From NCBI RefSeq assembly GCF_007748095.1, contig NZ_CP036287.1:2976001-3040000 (forward strand): a stretch of 64,000 nt of DNA, read 5' to 3'. The notes beneath the pieces are model-generated. The model was not told where the DNA came from, did not search any database, and saw only the letters and a list, made by a program, of their open reading frames with translations. Shown here piece by piece: positions 43,431 through 52,321 of this stretch (position 1 is the first letter of the stretch; each line of letters opens with the position of its first letter). A program made the position numbers and the translations under genes. The stretch comes from Engelhardtia mirabilis (GTDB lineage: Bacteria; Planctomycetota; UBA1135; GCA-002686595).

Positions 43431-44672
43431 ATGCACGGCAGCTCCTCCCGACGACCCTTGAACCCGCGCACCGCTCACGGGAGCGGCCAGTCACCCAAGC
43501 GGGTGCTCTCGCTGCTCGGGGTGAGCCTGCTTGGCCTGACGCCGCTGGTCAGCCTGGGCTGCAGCAACGGCGACGGGCCGCTGGTGCTCGAGCCGAAGAC
43601 CCTGACCAAGACGCGCATGGCCTCGCGCGTGGTGGTGCCGGCCGACCTCTCGGCCACTAGCGAGGACCGCTTCGGGAACCCCTTCGCGCCGGCCAAGAAG
43701 GTCGAGCCGGAAGCCCCCGCGGGCGGCTACGAGTGGGACGTGCCCGCGAGCTGGGTCGAGGTTGCGCCGCGCAGTCAGTTCCGCATGGTCGACTTCCAGG
43801 TAGCGGGGGTCTCGACGGCCGAGTGCTACGTCACCAAGCTGCCCGGCGGCGCAGGTGGCGTCATCGGCAACATCAACCGTTGGGCCAGCACCCAGCTCGG
43901 CCTCCCGCCTCTGACCGAGGCGGACGTCGCGCTGCTCCCGAGGCACTCGCTGCTGGGCCGAGAGGGCGTCCTGTTCGAGGCGGACGGGGACTTCTCGGGC
44001 GTGGGGGGCGCGAGCCTCGAGCAGGCTCGAATGATGGGGCTCGTGCTCGAGGACCCGATGTTCACCCTGTTCGTGAAGATGACCGGGCCGCGCGACCTGG
44101 TCCTGGCCGAGCGCCAGGCCTTCCTCGACTTCGCGGCCTCCCTGCGGGAGAGCGAGGATCCGCCCTCGGGCAACAGCGCCGCGCCGGCCGCGCCTGGGGC
44201 TGGGGGCGGCGGGTTCGGGTTCGACGAGATCGACTACGAGCTACCCGAGGGCTGGACCCGCGGCGGGCCGCGCCCGATGCGGCTGATGAGCTTCGTCACC
44301 GCCGATGGCGGCGACGTGTCGGTGAGCACGGCCGGGGGCACCTTGGACCAGAACTTGACCCGTTGGTACGGCCAGGTCGGGCTCGCTCCGCCCCAGGGCG
44401 CGGCGATCCTCGGTCTGGAGCGCATCCCCGTGCTCGGCCGCTCGTCGATCGTGGTCGACGTCGAGGGCGACTTCACCGGCATGGGGGACCAGAAGGTCCC
44501 GGACCAACGCCTCTTGGGCATCATCGTCCCGCTCGAGGCGAACGACGAGAGCCTGTTCGTGAAGATGGTCGGCGACCGTGAACTGGTAGGCGCCGAGCGT
44601 GAACGGTTGCTCGCCTTTGCCCGCTCAATGACCAAGACGCCCGAGTCCCAGGCCACGACCAAGGGCCGCTGA
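43431..44672 (+). CDS. putative lipoprotein with internal duplication, next to resB
   Basis: 413 residues from the ATG at 43431. The signal ends SLLGLTPLVSLGCS, a non-canonical lipobox. Two copies of a domain of about 140 residues follow (about 98-243 and 266-404). Each copy starts with a Trp-containing strand (YEWDVPASW; YELPEGW), has (L)GR...GDF(S/T)G(V/M)G in the middle (LLGREGVLFEADGDFSG; VLGRSSIVVDVEGDFTG), and ends LFVKM-x-G-x-R-x-LV-x-AER. A Gly/Ala-rich linker separates them. The family is not recognised. Because it directly precedes resB (14 bp), a role in cytochrome c biogenesis or electron transport is possible but only inferred. Confidence 0.72.
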   Translation: MHGSSSRRPLNPRTAHGSGQSPKRVLSLLGVSLLGLTPLVSLGCSNGDGPLVLEPKTLTKTRMASRVVVPADLSATSEDRFGNPFAPAKKVEPEAPAGGYEWDVPASWVEVAPRSQFRMVDFQVAGVSTAECYVTKLPGGAGGVIGNINRWASTQLGLPPLTEADVALLPRHSLLGREGVLFEADGDFSGVGGASLEQARMMGLVLEDPMFTLFVKMTGPRDLVLAERQAFLDFAASLRESEDPPSGNSAAPAAPGAGGGGFGFDEIDYELPEGWTRGGPRPMRLMSFVTADGGDVSVSTAGGTLDQNLTRWYGQVGLAPPQGAAILGLERIPVLGRSSIVVDVEGDFTGMGDQKVPDQRLLGIIVPLEANDESLFVKMVGDRELVGAERERLLAFARSMTKTPESQATTKGR

Positions 44673-44686
44673 GCGGCGCTGCGATC

Positions 44687-45862
44687 ATGAAGCCTATTCG
44701 CGCAGTTATCGACGTCCTGGGGTCCTTCGGACTCTCCGTGGCCGTCCTGTCCGGGATGCTGCTCTTGACCTTCCTGGGTACGGTCGAGCAGCAGAACACC
44801 GGCCTGTACGAGGTTCAGAAGAACTACTTCGAGTCGTGGATCGCCATGCATCCGACGCGCTGGGGCGAGATGCCCCTGCCCGGAGGCGTGCTGCTGATGT
44901 CGCTGTTGGCCGTCAACCTCGCCATCGGCGGGTTGGTTCGCATCCGCAAGTCCAAGCGCACGGCGGGGATCATCATCTGCCACGTGGGCATCGCCCTGCT
45001 GATGGCTGCGGGCCTGGTCAAGCTGACCAACAGCGACGACGGCTTCCTGGCCCTGGTCGAGGGCGAGTCGTCGGACGACTTCGTGAGCTTCTTCCACTGG
45101 GAGGTCGCGATCTACGACGCTGAAGCGGACCCGGACGCGCCGGTGCAGGAGATCTTGATCGACGACACCGACCTGCGGGCCCTGTCCGGCGGCCGATCGC
45201 GGGTCTTCAGCCATCCGGACCTGGGCTTCCAGCTCGAGCTCTCGAACTACGTGCCCAACGGGCGCCCGCTCCCGGTCGGGCCCCAGTGGCGGTCGGAGTA
45301 TCCGATCGTCGACGGCTACGCGACCTACACCTTCCCCAAGGCCAACCAGGCGGAGGAGAACGTGCCGGTGGTGTACGCCCGCGCCCTCGTGGGTGGCCAG
45401 GTGACCTCGGCGGGGATCCTCTACGGCGGTGAGGCCAGTCCGCTGATCCTCGGCAACGGGGACGAGCTGATGGCCCTCAGTCTGCGCAAGCAGCGCTTCC
45501 AGATGCCATTCACCGTGCACCTGGACGACTTCCACATGGAAGAGCACCCGCGCACGCGGATCGCGTCGGTCTACCGCAGCGACATCACGAAGCTCCAGGA
45601 CGGCGTCGAGGACAAGGTGCGGATCGAGATGAACCGGCCCCTGCGCGACTCGGGCCTGGTGCTGTTCCAGTCGTCATACGGGACTCGCATGACGGACTTG
45701 GGGCCTAGGCCCTACAGCCAGTTCTCCGTGGTGCGTAACCCCTCCGACCACTGGCCCCTGTACGCGTGCATCGTGATCGGGGTGGGTCTGCTGTTCGCCT
45801 TCGTCCAACGACTCACGGCTTTCCTCAAGAAGCAGAACGCCGCCCGGCGCGCGGCGGCCTAG
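44687..45862 (+). CDS. resB: cytochrome c biogenesis protein ResB-like
   Basis: Works with CcsA in system II to deliver reduced apocytochrome and heme. 391 residues. It has three membrane helices near the N-terminus (GLSVAVLSGMLLLTFLGTV; GGVLLMSLLAVNLAIGGLV; ICHVGIALLMAAGLVKL), a large periplasmic domain, and a final helix (LYACIVIGVGLLFAFVQRLT). The pattern and the adjacent ccsA gene support the call, although the sequence is diverged from classical ResB. ccsA follows with no gap. Confidence 0.82.
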   Translation: MKPIRAVIDVLGSFGLSVAVLSGMLLLTFLGTVEQQNTGLYEVQKNYFESWIAMHPTRWGEMPLPGGVLLMSLLAVNLAIGGLVRIRKSKRTAGIIICHVGIALLMAAGLVKLTNSDDGFLALVEGESSDDFVSFFHWEVAIYDAEADPDAPVQEILIDDTDLRALSGGRSRVFSHPDLGFQLELSNYVPNGRPLPVGPQWRSEYPIVDGYATYTFPKANQAEENVPVVYARALVGGQVTSAGILYGGEASPLILGNGDELMALSLRKQRFQMPFTVHLDDFHMEEHPRTRIASVYRSDITKLQDGVEDKVRIEMNRPLRDSGLVLFQSSYGTRMTDLGPRPYSQFSVVRNPSDHWPLYACIVIGVGLLFAFVQRLTAFLKKQNAARRAAA

Positions 45863-47953
45863 GTGAATCCCATGCAGTTGAGCCGAGTTCTGCTGATCCT
45901 CGTCGCTTCGTTCGCCGCGCTGGGTGCGGTGGCGGTGGCCGAGCCCCAGCCGCCGAGCGTCGCGACGCCTCCGGTCGCCGTCCAAGGTCAGACGCCCGAG
46001 GCCAGGGCCGAAGCGCTCTACCGCGGGATCCCCCAGCGTGCGCTGCGAACGTCGCCGTGGCCCGAGGAGACCCTGGCCATTGCCGCGGAGATCCCGGTCC
46101 AGGACGGAGGTCGGATCAAACCCCTGTCGACCTTCGGTGCCTTCCGCCTGCTCGAGTTCAACGGCAAGCGCTCGCTGAAGGTCGTGTTGCCGGGCGGGAT
46201 CGAAGAGAAGCTCACGCCGACGGCGTGGCTGCTCGACGTGCTCTTCTATCCCGACCAGGCCCGTCGCTATCAGCACTTCCTGGTGCGTGACGACTCCACC
46301 CTCACGGCCCTCGGTCTGGAGATCAGCGGCCGCAAGCGCAGCGACCGCTACAGCTACGACGAGCTGTTGCAGGCCCGGCCGGAGCTGGCCGCGCGGGCCG
46401 CGGCGGCGTCGGAGAAGGAATCGTCGTCACTGACCCGGCTCGAGCGCGACTTCCTGATCCTCGGGAGCAACGTGGTCGATTTCGAGGACCTGGTCGTCTC
46501 CCTCGAGTTCGCCCGTGCACCCCTCGCCTTGACGGCGACCGAGTTCCTGCGCGGGGTCTTCCCCGAGGCGGGGTTGGGGGTGACGTCCTTCCTGCAGCAG
46601 GTGGACGTGGTGCGGGAACGCTGGGACCAGGCGGAGTCGGGAGCGCTCGACCCCCAAGTGGCCCAGGCCGAGTTGTCCGCTGCCAAGCTGATCCTCGACA
46701 ACTTCGGGCGCGCCATGGAGCGCGCCACCTACGGACCCGGCCTGATCGCGCCGGCTGCCGACGCCGAGTCGGTGCCGGCCTGGTTCGACCTTGGCGACGC
46801 CCTACAGCACGCCTTTGAGCAGGGCGACGACCTCGAAGCCCTGCCGATGCTCGCCGCCTTGGAGCACGCCGAGGCCGCCAAGGGCGACCCCGCTGCCTTC
46901 CGCAGCGCGCTCGGTGAGTTCAAGCAGCTCTCGCAAGCTCGTGCCGAGAGTCGCGGCGAGTATTCGAAGGTCCCGCTCGAGGTCAGCTTCTACCGCTGGG
47001 ACTTCTTCATCTGGGCCCTGGGCCTCTTCCTGCTCGGCTTCTTGGCGGTGGCGGTGACCTGGATGCGGCCCATGTTGCCGGTCACGGCCATGGCGTGGCT
47101 CTTCTCGAGCGCCGGCCTGGCCATGTTGATCGCGGGCATCGTGATGCGTTGCATCCTGCGCTCGCGTCCTCCCGTGTCGACTCTGTACGAGACGATCCTG
47201 TTCATCACGGGCGTGGTCGTGCTGGTCGGACTGTTCATCGAGTGGGTCACGCGCCAACGGATCGCCCTCTCGGTGTCGGCGCTCGTCGGTGCCGCCGGGA
47301 TGTTCCTTTCGACTCGCTACGAGTTGAAGGAGGCGATCACCGCCGGTGACACCATGCCGAGCCTGGTGGCCGTGCTCGACACGAACTTCTGGCTCTCGAC
47401 CCACGTCACCAGCGTGACCGTCGGCTACGCGGCCGGCCTCTTGGCGGCAGTCTTGGCCAACGTGTGGCTGCTCGGGCGAATCCTCGGGATCGGCAAGGAG
47501 AACCGCGCCGTCTACGCCTCGATCACCCGCATGGTCTACGGCGTGACTTGCTTCGGGCTGCTCTTCGCCGTGGTCGGAACGATCCTCGGCGGGGTCTGGG
47601 CCAACTACTCCTGGGGCCGCTTCTGGGGCTGGGATCCCAAGGAGAACGGCGCCCTGATGATCGTGCTCTGGCAGTTGATCATCCTCCATGCGCGGCTCGG
47701 CGGCTACGTCAAGCAGTTCGGGATCAACGTCCTCGCGGTGATCGGCGGTTGTGTGGTGGTCTTCTCCTGGTGGGGGGTCAATCTGCTCAACGTGGGCCTT
47801 CACACCTACGGCTTCACCACGGGCGTGGGGGCGGTGACCAAGGCCGTCTACCTGATCGAGGGAGCGGTGGTGTTCGGGGCCCTGCTGTGGTACTTCTTCG
47901 TCGGTAGCGCGGTTGCCAACGGTGGCAAGCGCGAAGTATCCGCGGCGAGCTGA
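45863..47953 (+). CDS. ccsA: cytochrome c biogenesis protein CcsA with long periplasmic N-terminal region
   Basis: Heme-handling part of system II. 696 residues from a GTG at 45863 (an ATG three codons in is possible). A signal peptide (LLILVASFAALGAVAVA) is followed by about 350 periplasmic residues, then a block of about eight membrane helices. The tryptophan-rich heme motif is WANYSWGRFWGWDPKENGAL, followed by LWQLIILHARLGGY. His residues flank it (STHVTSV, LHTYGF). Most CcsA proteins have 250-350 residues; the large N-terminal part resembles the fused or extended forms seen in several phyla. Confidence 0.9.
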   Translation: MNPMQLSRVLLILVASFAALGAVAVAEPQPPSVATPPVAVQGQTPEARAEALYRGIPQRALRTSPWPEETLAIAAEIPVQDGGRIKPLSTFGAFRLLEFNGKRSLKVVLPGGIEEKLTPTAWLLDVLFYPDQARRYQHFLVRDDSTLTALGLEISGRKRSDRYSYDELLQARPELAARAAAASEKESSSLTRLERDFLILGSNVVDFEDLVVSLEFARAPLALTATEFLRGVFPEAGLGVTSFLQQVDVVRERWDQAESGALDPQVAQAELSAAKLILDNFGRAMERATYGPGLIAPAADAESVPAWFDLGDALQHAFEQGDDLEALPMLAALEHAEAAKGDPAAFRSALGEFKQLSQARAESRGEYSKVPLEVSFYRWDFFIWALGLFLLGFLAVAVTWMRPMLPVTAMAWLFSSAGLAMLIAGIVMRCILRSRPPVSTLYETILFITGVVVLVGLFIEWVTRQRIALSVSALVGAAGMFLSTRYELKEAITAGDTMPSLVAVLDTNFWLSTHVTSVTVGYAAGLLAAVLANVWLLGRILGIGKENRAVYASITRMVYGVTCFGLLFAVVGTILGGVWANYSWGRFWGWDPKENGALMIVLWQLIILHARLGGYVKQFGINVLAVIGGCVVVFSWWGVNLLNVGLHTYGFTTGVGAVTKAVYLIEGAVVFGALLWYFFVGSAVANGGKREVSAAS

Positions 47954-47967
47954 GAACCGACGGCAAC

Positions 47968-48903
47968 ATGGCGGCGGAGACCATCGACGGCAAGGGGATC
48001 GCGGCGCTGGTGCGAGCCGAGGTCGGCGTTGCGGCGCAGCGACTCACGGCTGCGGGCCAGCGGCCCGGCCTGACCGTGGTGTTGGTGGGGGAAGACCCTG
48101 CCAGCCAGGTCTACGTGCGAAACAAGGATCGCGCCGCCGATCGGGCCGGCTTCCGTGTGGAGACCCGCAAGCTCCCGGCCCAGACACCCCAGGCCGAGCT
48201 GCTGGCCCTGGTCGCCGAGCTGAACGCCGACGAGGCGGTGCACGGGATTCTGGTCCAGCTGCCCCTGCCCGGTGGCCTCGACGCGGACGCGGTGGTGCGC
48301 GCCATCGACCCCGCCAAGGACGTGGACGGGCTGCATCCGGACAACGTAGCGGCCCTGTGGATGGGGACGCCCGGCCACCGGCCCTGCACGCCCTCGGGCT
48401 GCGTCGAGCTGCTCGACCGCACGGGAATCGACATCGCCGGGCGCAATGCGGTGGTGATCGGCCGGTCCCTGCTGGTCGGCAAGCCCCTGGCGGCGCTGCT
48501 GCTCGCCCGCAACGCGACCGTGACCATCGCCCACAGCCGCACGGCGGACCTGGCGGGGCTGGCGCGCGGCGCCGACATCTTGGTCGCCGCTGTGGGGCGC
48601 GCGGAGCTGGTGCGGGGCAACTGGATCAAGCCCGGGGCGGCGGTCCTGGACGTGGGGATCAATCGGGGTGCCGATGGCAGCCTGGTGGGGGACGTGGCCT
48701 TCGACGAGGCGCGGGAACGCGCCGCCGCGATCACTCCAGTCCCCGGCGGGGTCGGGCCGATGACCATCGCCATGTTGTTGCGGAACACGGCGGCCGCGGC
48801 GGCACGCCGGGCCGGTTTGGATGCCGAACAGGTCTTCGCCGAGGCCCGGCTGATCGCGGCGGAGCGCTCCGCGAGCGCGGCCGGTTCGGGGCTCGCCCGC
48901 TGA
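47968..48903 (+). CDS. folD: bifunctional methylenetetrahydrofolate dehydrogenase/cyclohydrolase
   Basis: Interconverts methylene-, methenyl- and formyl-tetrahydrofolate. 311 residues. It has VLVGEDPASQVYVRNKDRAA (catalytic Lys), HGILVQLPLPGGLDADAV, PAKDVDGLHPDN, PCTPSGCVELL, NAVVIGRSLLVGKPLAALLL (NADP site) and ITPVPGGVGPMTIAMLL. Complete, with a short extra C-terminal tail. The next gene starts at a TTG immediately after the stop. Confidence 0.96.
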   Translation: MAAETIDGKGIAALVRAEVGVAAQRLTAAGQRPGLTVVLVGEDPASQVYVRNKDRAADRAGFRVETRKLPAQTPQAELLALVAELNADEAVHGILVQLPLPGGLDADAVVRAIDPAKDVDGLHPDNVAALWMGTPGHRPCTPSGCVELLDRTGIDIAGRNAVVIGRSLLVGKPLAALLLARNATVTIAHSRTADLAGLARGADILVAAVGRAELVRGNWIKPGAAVLDVGINRGADGSLVGDVAFDEARERAAAITPVPGGVGPMTIAMLLRNTAAAAARRAGLDAEQVFAEARLIAAERSASAAGSGLAR

Positions 48904-49803
48904 TTGGCGATGCAGACGAGTGAATACCAAGGCGGGGGCTCCTCCCTGGCTCTCCCCGGCTTGACCCCCGTGGTCAAGTGGCTGCTGATCTCCATGGCCG
49001 CGGTCTGGGGGGTGGAGCTGGTGATCAGCCTCGTCAACCCGGATTGGATCTCGTCCGTCACGCTGGGGACCAGGGTGGCCGACGGCGCGTTGGTGCCCGA
49101 GGCCCACTGGGGCGGACTGTTCGGCTACTTCGGTGCCACCCCCGGCATCTGGTTCGACCGCTTCCCTTGGCTGTTTCCGTGGCAGGTGCTGACCTACGGC
49201 TTCCTGCACGGGGTGAGCTCGCCGCTCCACCTCCTGTTCAACCTGCTCGGCATCTACTTCTTCGGGACGATGGTCGAGGGGACCATCGGCAGCCGGCGCT
49301 TCCTGCAGTTCTTCCTGATCGCCCTGGCTGCGGGCGGGATCACGTCACTGCTGCTCAAGCCGCTCTTGATGGGGAGCAGCGGGCCTACCGTGGGTGCCTC
49401 GGCGGGGGTCATGGCGATTCTGTGCTGCGCCGCGACGATGCAGCCCCGAGCGACGGTCCTGCTGCTGTTCTTCCCCCTGCCCCTGGCCTGGCTCGCGATC
49501 GGTCTGGTGGGCATGGACGCCTTCTTCCTGATCCAGGAGTTGGCTGGCCGCGGCACCGACTTCAAGGACCACCTGGCCCACCTGGCAGGTGCCGGCTTCG
49601 GCTTTCTTGCGGCCCGACGTGGGTTGATCTGGCAGGACTGGGGATCGGTCGTCGAGGCCAAGGTCGCGGAGCACAAGGCCCAGGGCGTGGCCAACGACGA
49701 GGGGCGGCTCGACGAGCTGCTGATCAAGATCCAGAAGGAAGGCATCCACTCCCTCAGTGAGCGTGAGCGGGCCTTCCTGAAGCGGATGTCCGATCGTCGC
49801 TGA
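48904..49803 (+). CDS. rhomboid-family intramembrane serine protease
   Basis: 299 residues, starting at a TTG (48904) directly after folD or at an ATG two codons in. Several membrane helices include WQVLTYGFLHGVSSPLHLLF (with the H-x-x-x-x-x-x-H-x-x-x-N-type region as LHLLFN). The nucleophile Ser is in TVGASAGVMAIL (GASA rather than the more usual GASG) and the catalytic His in FKDHLAHLAGAGFGFLAA. A cytoplasmic tail ends IQKEGIHSLSERERAFLKR, a module common at the C-terminus of bacterial rhomboids. Substrates are unknown. Confidence 0.88.
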   Translation: MAMQTSEYQGGGSSLALPGLTPVVKWLLISMAAVWGVELVISLVNPDWISSVTLGTRVADGALVPEAHWGGLFGYFGATPGIWFDRFPWLFPWQVLTYGFLHGVSSPLHLLFNLLGIYFFGTMVEGTIGSRRFLQFFLIALAAGGITSLLLKPLLMGSSGPTVGASAGVMAILCCAATMQPRATVLLLFFPLPLAWLAIGLVGMDAFFLIQELAGRGTDFKDHLAHLAGAGFGFLAARRGLIWQDWGSVVEAKVAEHKAQGVANDEGRLDELLIKIQKEGIHSLSERERAFLKRMSDRR

Positions 49804-49977
49804 GGCGGCGTGCCCTCGATCGAGTCCGTGGCGCGAGCCGCGGAGGGGCCCGGCGGGCGTGGTCGATTCCCGGCGTGGCCCGCTCCGAGCCCGGGCGGCT
49901 GATACGGGTGGTGAAACGGGTTCAGGAGCCCCGGTGCGAGACCCCATCGCCCTGGGCAATGGGCCGCAGACCGGGGC

Positions 49978-49983
49978 TACACT
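49978..49983 (+). promoter_or_regulatory. candidate -10 element for the 50032 gene
   Basis: TACACT lies 48 bp upstream of the ATG at 50032. It stands out in GC-rich DNA, but no good -35 is visible. Confidence 0.35.
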
Positions 49984-50031
49984 GTGAACCCGCTGGGGCC
50001 GGGTGGCCTCGGTGGAACAGAGACCACCGCC

Positions 50032-52155
50032 ATGACGCGATTGACCAGCCTGTCCGCCCTCGCCCTGCCGTCGCTGCTCCTACTCGGCCTGCCGCCCGCT
50101 GCGGTGCTTCCCGCTGCGGTGCTCCCCGCTGCGGTGCTCCCGGTTCCGCCTGCGGAGTTCATGGGGGCGACTACGCCATCGAGTCCCGCAGCCCGGGCCC
50201 TCAGTGCAGTTGCTGCCGCGGCCCAGGAGTTGAGCTACGAGGACTTCAAGGCCGAGTTCCGCCAGGCCTCGAAGATCGGTGACACCCGTAACGTCGGTCA
50301 ACTGATCCGGCGCAACGAGATGAACACGCGCAACTTCGTGATCTTCACTGCCGAGGCGATGGGGGAGACCCCGGGTCCGGACCTGGGTCAGGACCTGAAG
50401 TGGCTCAAGGCCGGCTGGAAGGAGGCCCATGGCACGTCATTCGTGTCGAAGATGGAGACTTACTACCAGCTCATGCGGCCCGAGGTGCGTCGGGCCCACG
50501 TGTCCGCCAAGGCTCGCTACGACAAGGTGCGCGAACAGATCATCGCGGCCAAGGCGCAGGAGCGCTCCGACGAACGCTCGCGCAAGCTCGAGGGCCTGGC
50601 GGAAGAGGCCATGGCCATTCACAAGAGCTTCGACGAGATCGGCGACCACTACTACGCGTCCGAGATCGTGCTGCTGGCCGGGACGTCGGTCAACGCGGAG
50701 ACGCTCACCGAGGAGGAGGCCAACCTGCCCCTGGTGCTCGAGGCCTACAAGGCCTTCATCGAGCACCGTGACTCGATCGAGTTGGAGGGCGCGAACTACA
50801 CCGCCGTCAAGGAGCAGATCGCCTACCTCGAGACGCTCGGTGCCGCCCTCGATCCGAACACAGCGGCGGGACTCTCCCTGGGCAGCGGTATGCCCTTTGC
50901 GTCCACCTTCACAACGATCGAGGAGCTGACTGCGATCGAGCGCCCCAACTACTGGGCCGACGATGCGGCGCTCACTTGGCAGGCCGTGGGAATGGGGCGT
51001 GTCGGTTCGGACGTGAAGGTCGGCAACATCGATGGGGGACCCACCATCGAGCGCAGCGCCTTCGAGACGATCACGATCCGGCCGCTTGAGGGCGACCCGA
51101 TCGAGGTCGCGCTGAGTGGTCGCACCAAGCTGATCGAGACCACGGTCGGGCGCAGCTCCGAGTTGCGTCCCTGGGCCTTCCTGATGCGGAACGCGACCAA
51201 TCCCGAGTACCTGTTCGGTATCTCGATGAACTACTCGCCCACGGACGAGTTCCTGACCGTCTACTTGGCGCCGGCCGCGGCCGCGGAGTTCGAAGTCGAC
51301 GGCGTGAAAGTTCAGGTCATCGATGACAACCTCGACGGGATCTACGGCAGTCCGCCGCTGCTCTACACGCGCTACGGCATGCGCGAGAAAGAGTACGAGC
51401 CGGTGGTCGACTCGGTCGTGATCGATGGCGCCAAGAAGGCCCTGCCCTGGAGCACGTTGGTGCAGATCGGCGAGCAGTGGTACCAGATCGACTCGATCGC
51501 GCGGGGCAAGTCGTTCACCCTCTACCCCGCCGAGCTGAACACCGGGACCATCAAGCTCGATGCCAAGGGGGTCGAGTTCGCCTCGCTGCTGATCGAAGGG
51601 GTCGACGCCCTGCAGGGCGCGGTCTTCGATATCTCCGATGCGAAGAAGGGCCAGCAGGTCCCGGCGGGCAAGTACCAGATCCTGGGAGGCACGGTCCGCG
51701 AGGGCGGTCGTTCGATCGTCAAGGCTGGGGTGACCGCACCCCTGCGGGGCGGCGCGATCTACGTGCGCCCTGACGAGGAGGTCGAAGTTCAATTCGGTGC
51801 GCCCTTCGGCTTCGACTTCGATGCGGAGCTCGACGGCGACCAGATCACCGTGATTGGGTCTTCGGTGGTCCCCGTGGGGGTCGCGGGTGAGCGCTACCAC
51901 CGAATGTGGGAGACGCGCAATTCGCCGGAGATCTCCATTCGCAAGGCCGGGAGCGGGCGCGGAGGCAAGGGCACCAAGATGCAGGTCATCGGCGATGCAC
52001 AGACCATCACCGACCTCGGACAGGACCAGGCCTGGAAGCCCCTCGATCAGTCGGTCGAGAACAAGTACGGGGCCGAGGTCGAGATCATGCTGACGGAGAA
52101 GAAGAACAAGCTCCTCGGCAAGATCGAGTCCGATTGGAAGCCGCCGGTCCAGTGA
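50032..52155 (+). CDS. large secreted protein of unknown function
   Basis: About 707 residues from the ATG at 50032 (a GTG at 49984 would extend it). The start is a signal peptide with a triple PAAVL repeat (LTSLSALALPSLLLLGLPPA, then PAAVLP). The N-terminal third is helical and charged (YEDFKAEFRQASKIGDTRNV; MNTRNFVIFTAEAMGE). The rest is mostly predicted beta strand with repeated W/Y-x-x-D and GG-x-x-x-IV segments and no Cys-rich or catalytic signature. No family is recognised. It stands alone on the plus strand between the rhomboid gene and serS. A surface or periplasmic structural role is only a guess. Confidence 0.75.
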   Translation: MTRLTSLSALALPSLLLLGLPPAAVLPAAVLPAAVLPVPPAEFMGATTPSSPAARALSAVAAAAQELSYEDFKAEFRQASKIGDTRNVGQLIRRNEMNTRNFVIFTAEAMGETPGPDLGQDLKWLKAGWKEAHGTSFVSKMETYYQLMRPEVRRAHVSAKARYDKVREQIIAAKAQERSDERSRKLEGLAEEAMAIHKSFDEIGDHYYASEIVLLAGTSVNAETLTEEEANLPLVLEAYKAFIEHRDSIELEGANYTAVKEQIAYLETLGAALDPNTAAGLSLGSGMPFASTFTTIEELTAIERPNYWADDAALTWQAVGMGRVGSDVKVGNIDGGPTIERSAFETITIRPLEGDPIEVALSGRTKLIETTVGRSSELRPWAFLMRNATNPEYLFGISMNYSPTDEFLTVYLAPAAAAEFEVDGVKVQVIDDNLDGIYGSPPLLYTRYGMREKEYEPVVDSVVIDGAKKALPWSTLVQIGEQWYQIDSIARGKSFTLYPAELNTGTIKLDAKGVEFASLLIEGVDALQGAVFDISDAKKGQQVPAGKYQILGGTVREGGRSIVKAGVTAPLRGGAIYVRPDEEVEVQFGAPFGFDFDAELDGDQITVIGSSVVPVGVAGERYHRMWETRNSPEISIRKAGSGRGGKGTKMQVIGDAQTITDLGQDQAWKPLDQSVENKYGAEVEIMLTEKKNKLLGKIESDWKPPVQ
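50095..50139 (+). repeat. 15-bp minisatellite, 3 units, in the signal region
   Basis: Three tandem copies of CCCGCTGCGGTGCT(T/C) encode PAAVL three times within or just after the signal peptide of the 50032 gene. Confidence 0.93.
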
Positions 52156-52255
52156 GTCCGGGCGGAGGGCGGCCCTGACATCGAGCCTGCCTGAGGTAGG
52201 GCGCGATCCCGTTGTGGCCGCCCATCCGGGCGCGGGTCGGGGCCTCCGCAGGGCG

Positions 52256-52261
52256 TAGAAT
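52256..52261 (+). promoter_or_regulatory. candidate -10 element for serS
   Basis: TAGAAT (4/6 to TATAAT, with the key first, second and last bases) lies 60 bp upstream of the serS start. No strong -35 is visible. Confidence 0.4.
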
Positions 52262-52321
52262 CTGGCCCGCCACCCGCTTGTCCGCACTCCGTACGAAACC
52301 CGAGCCCCCCCGAGACCCAAG

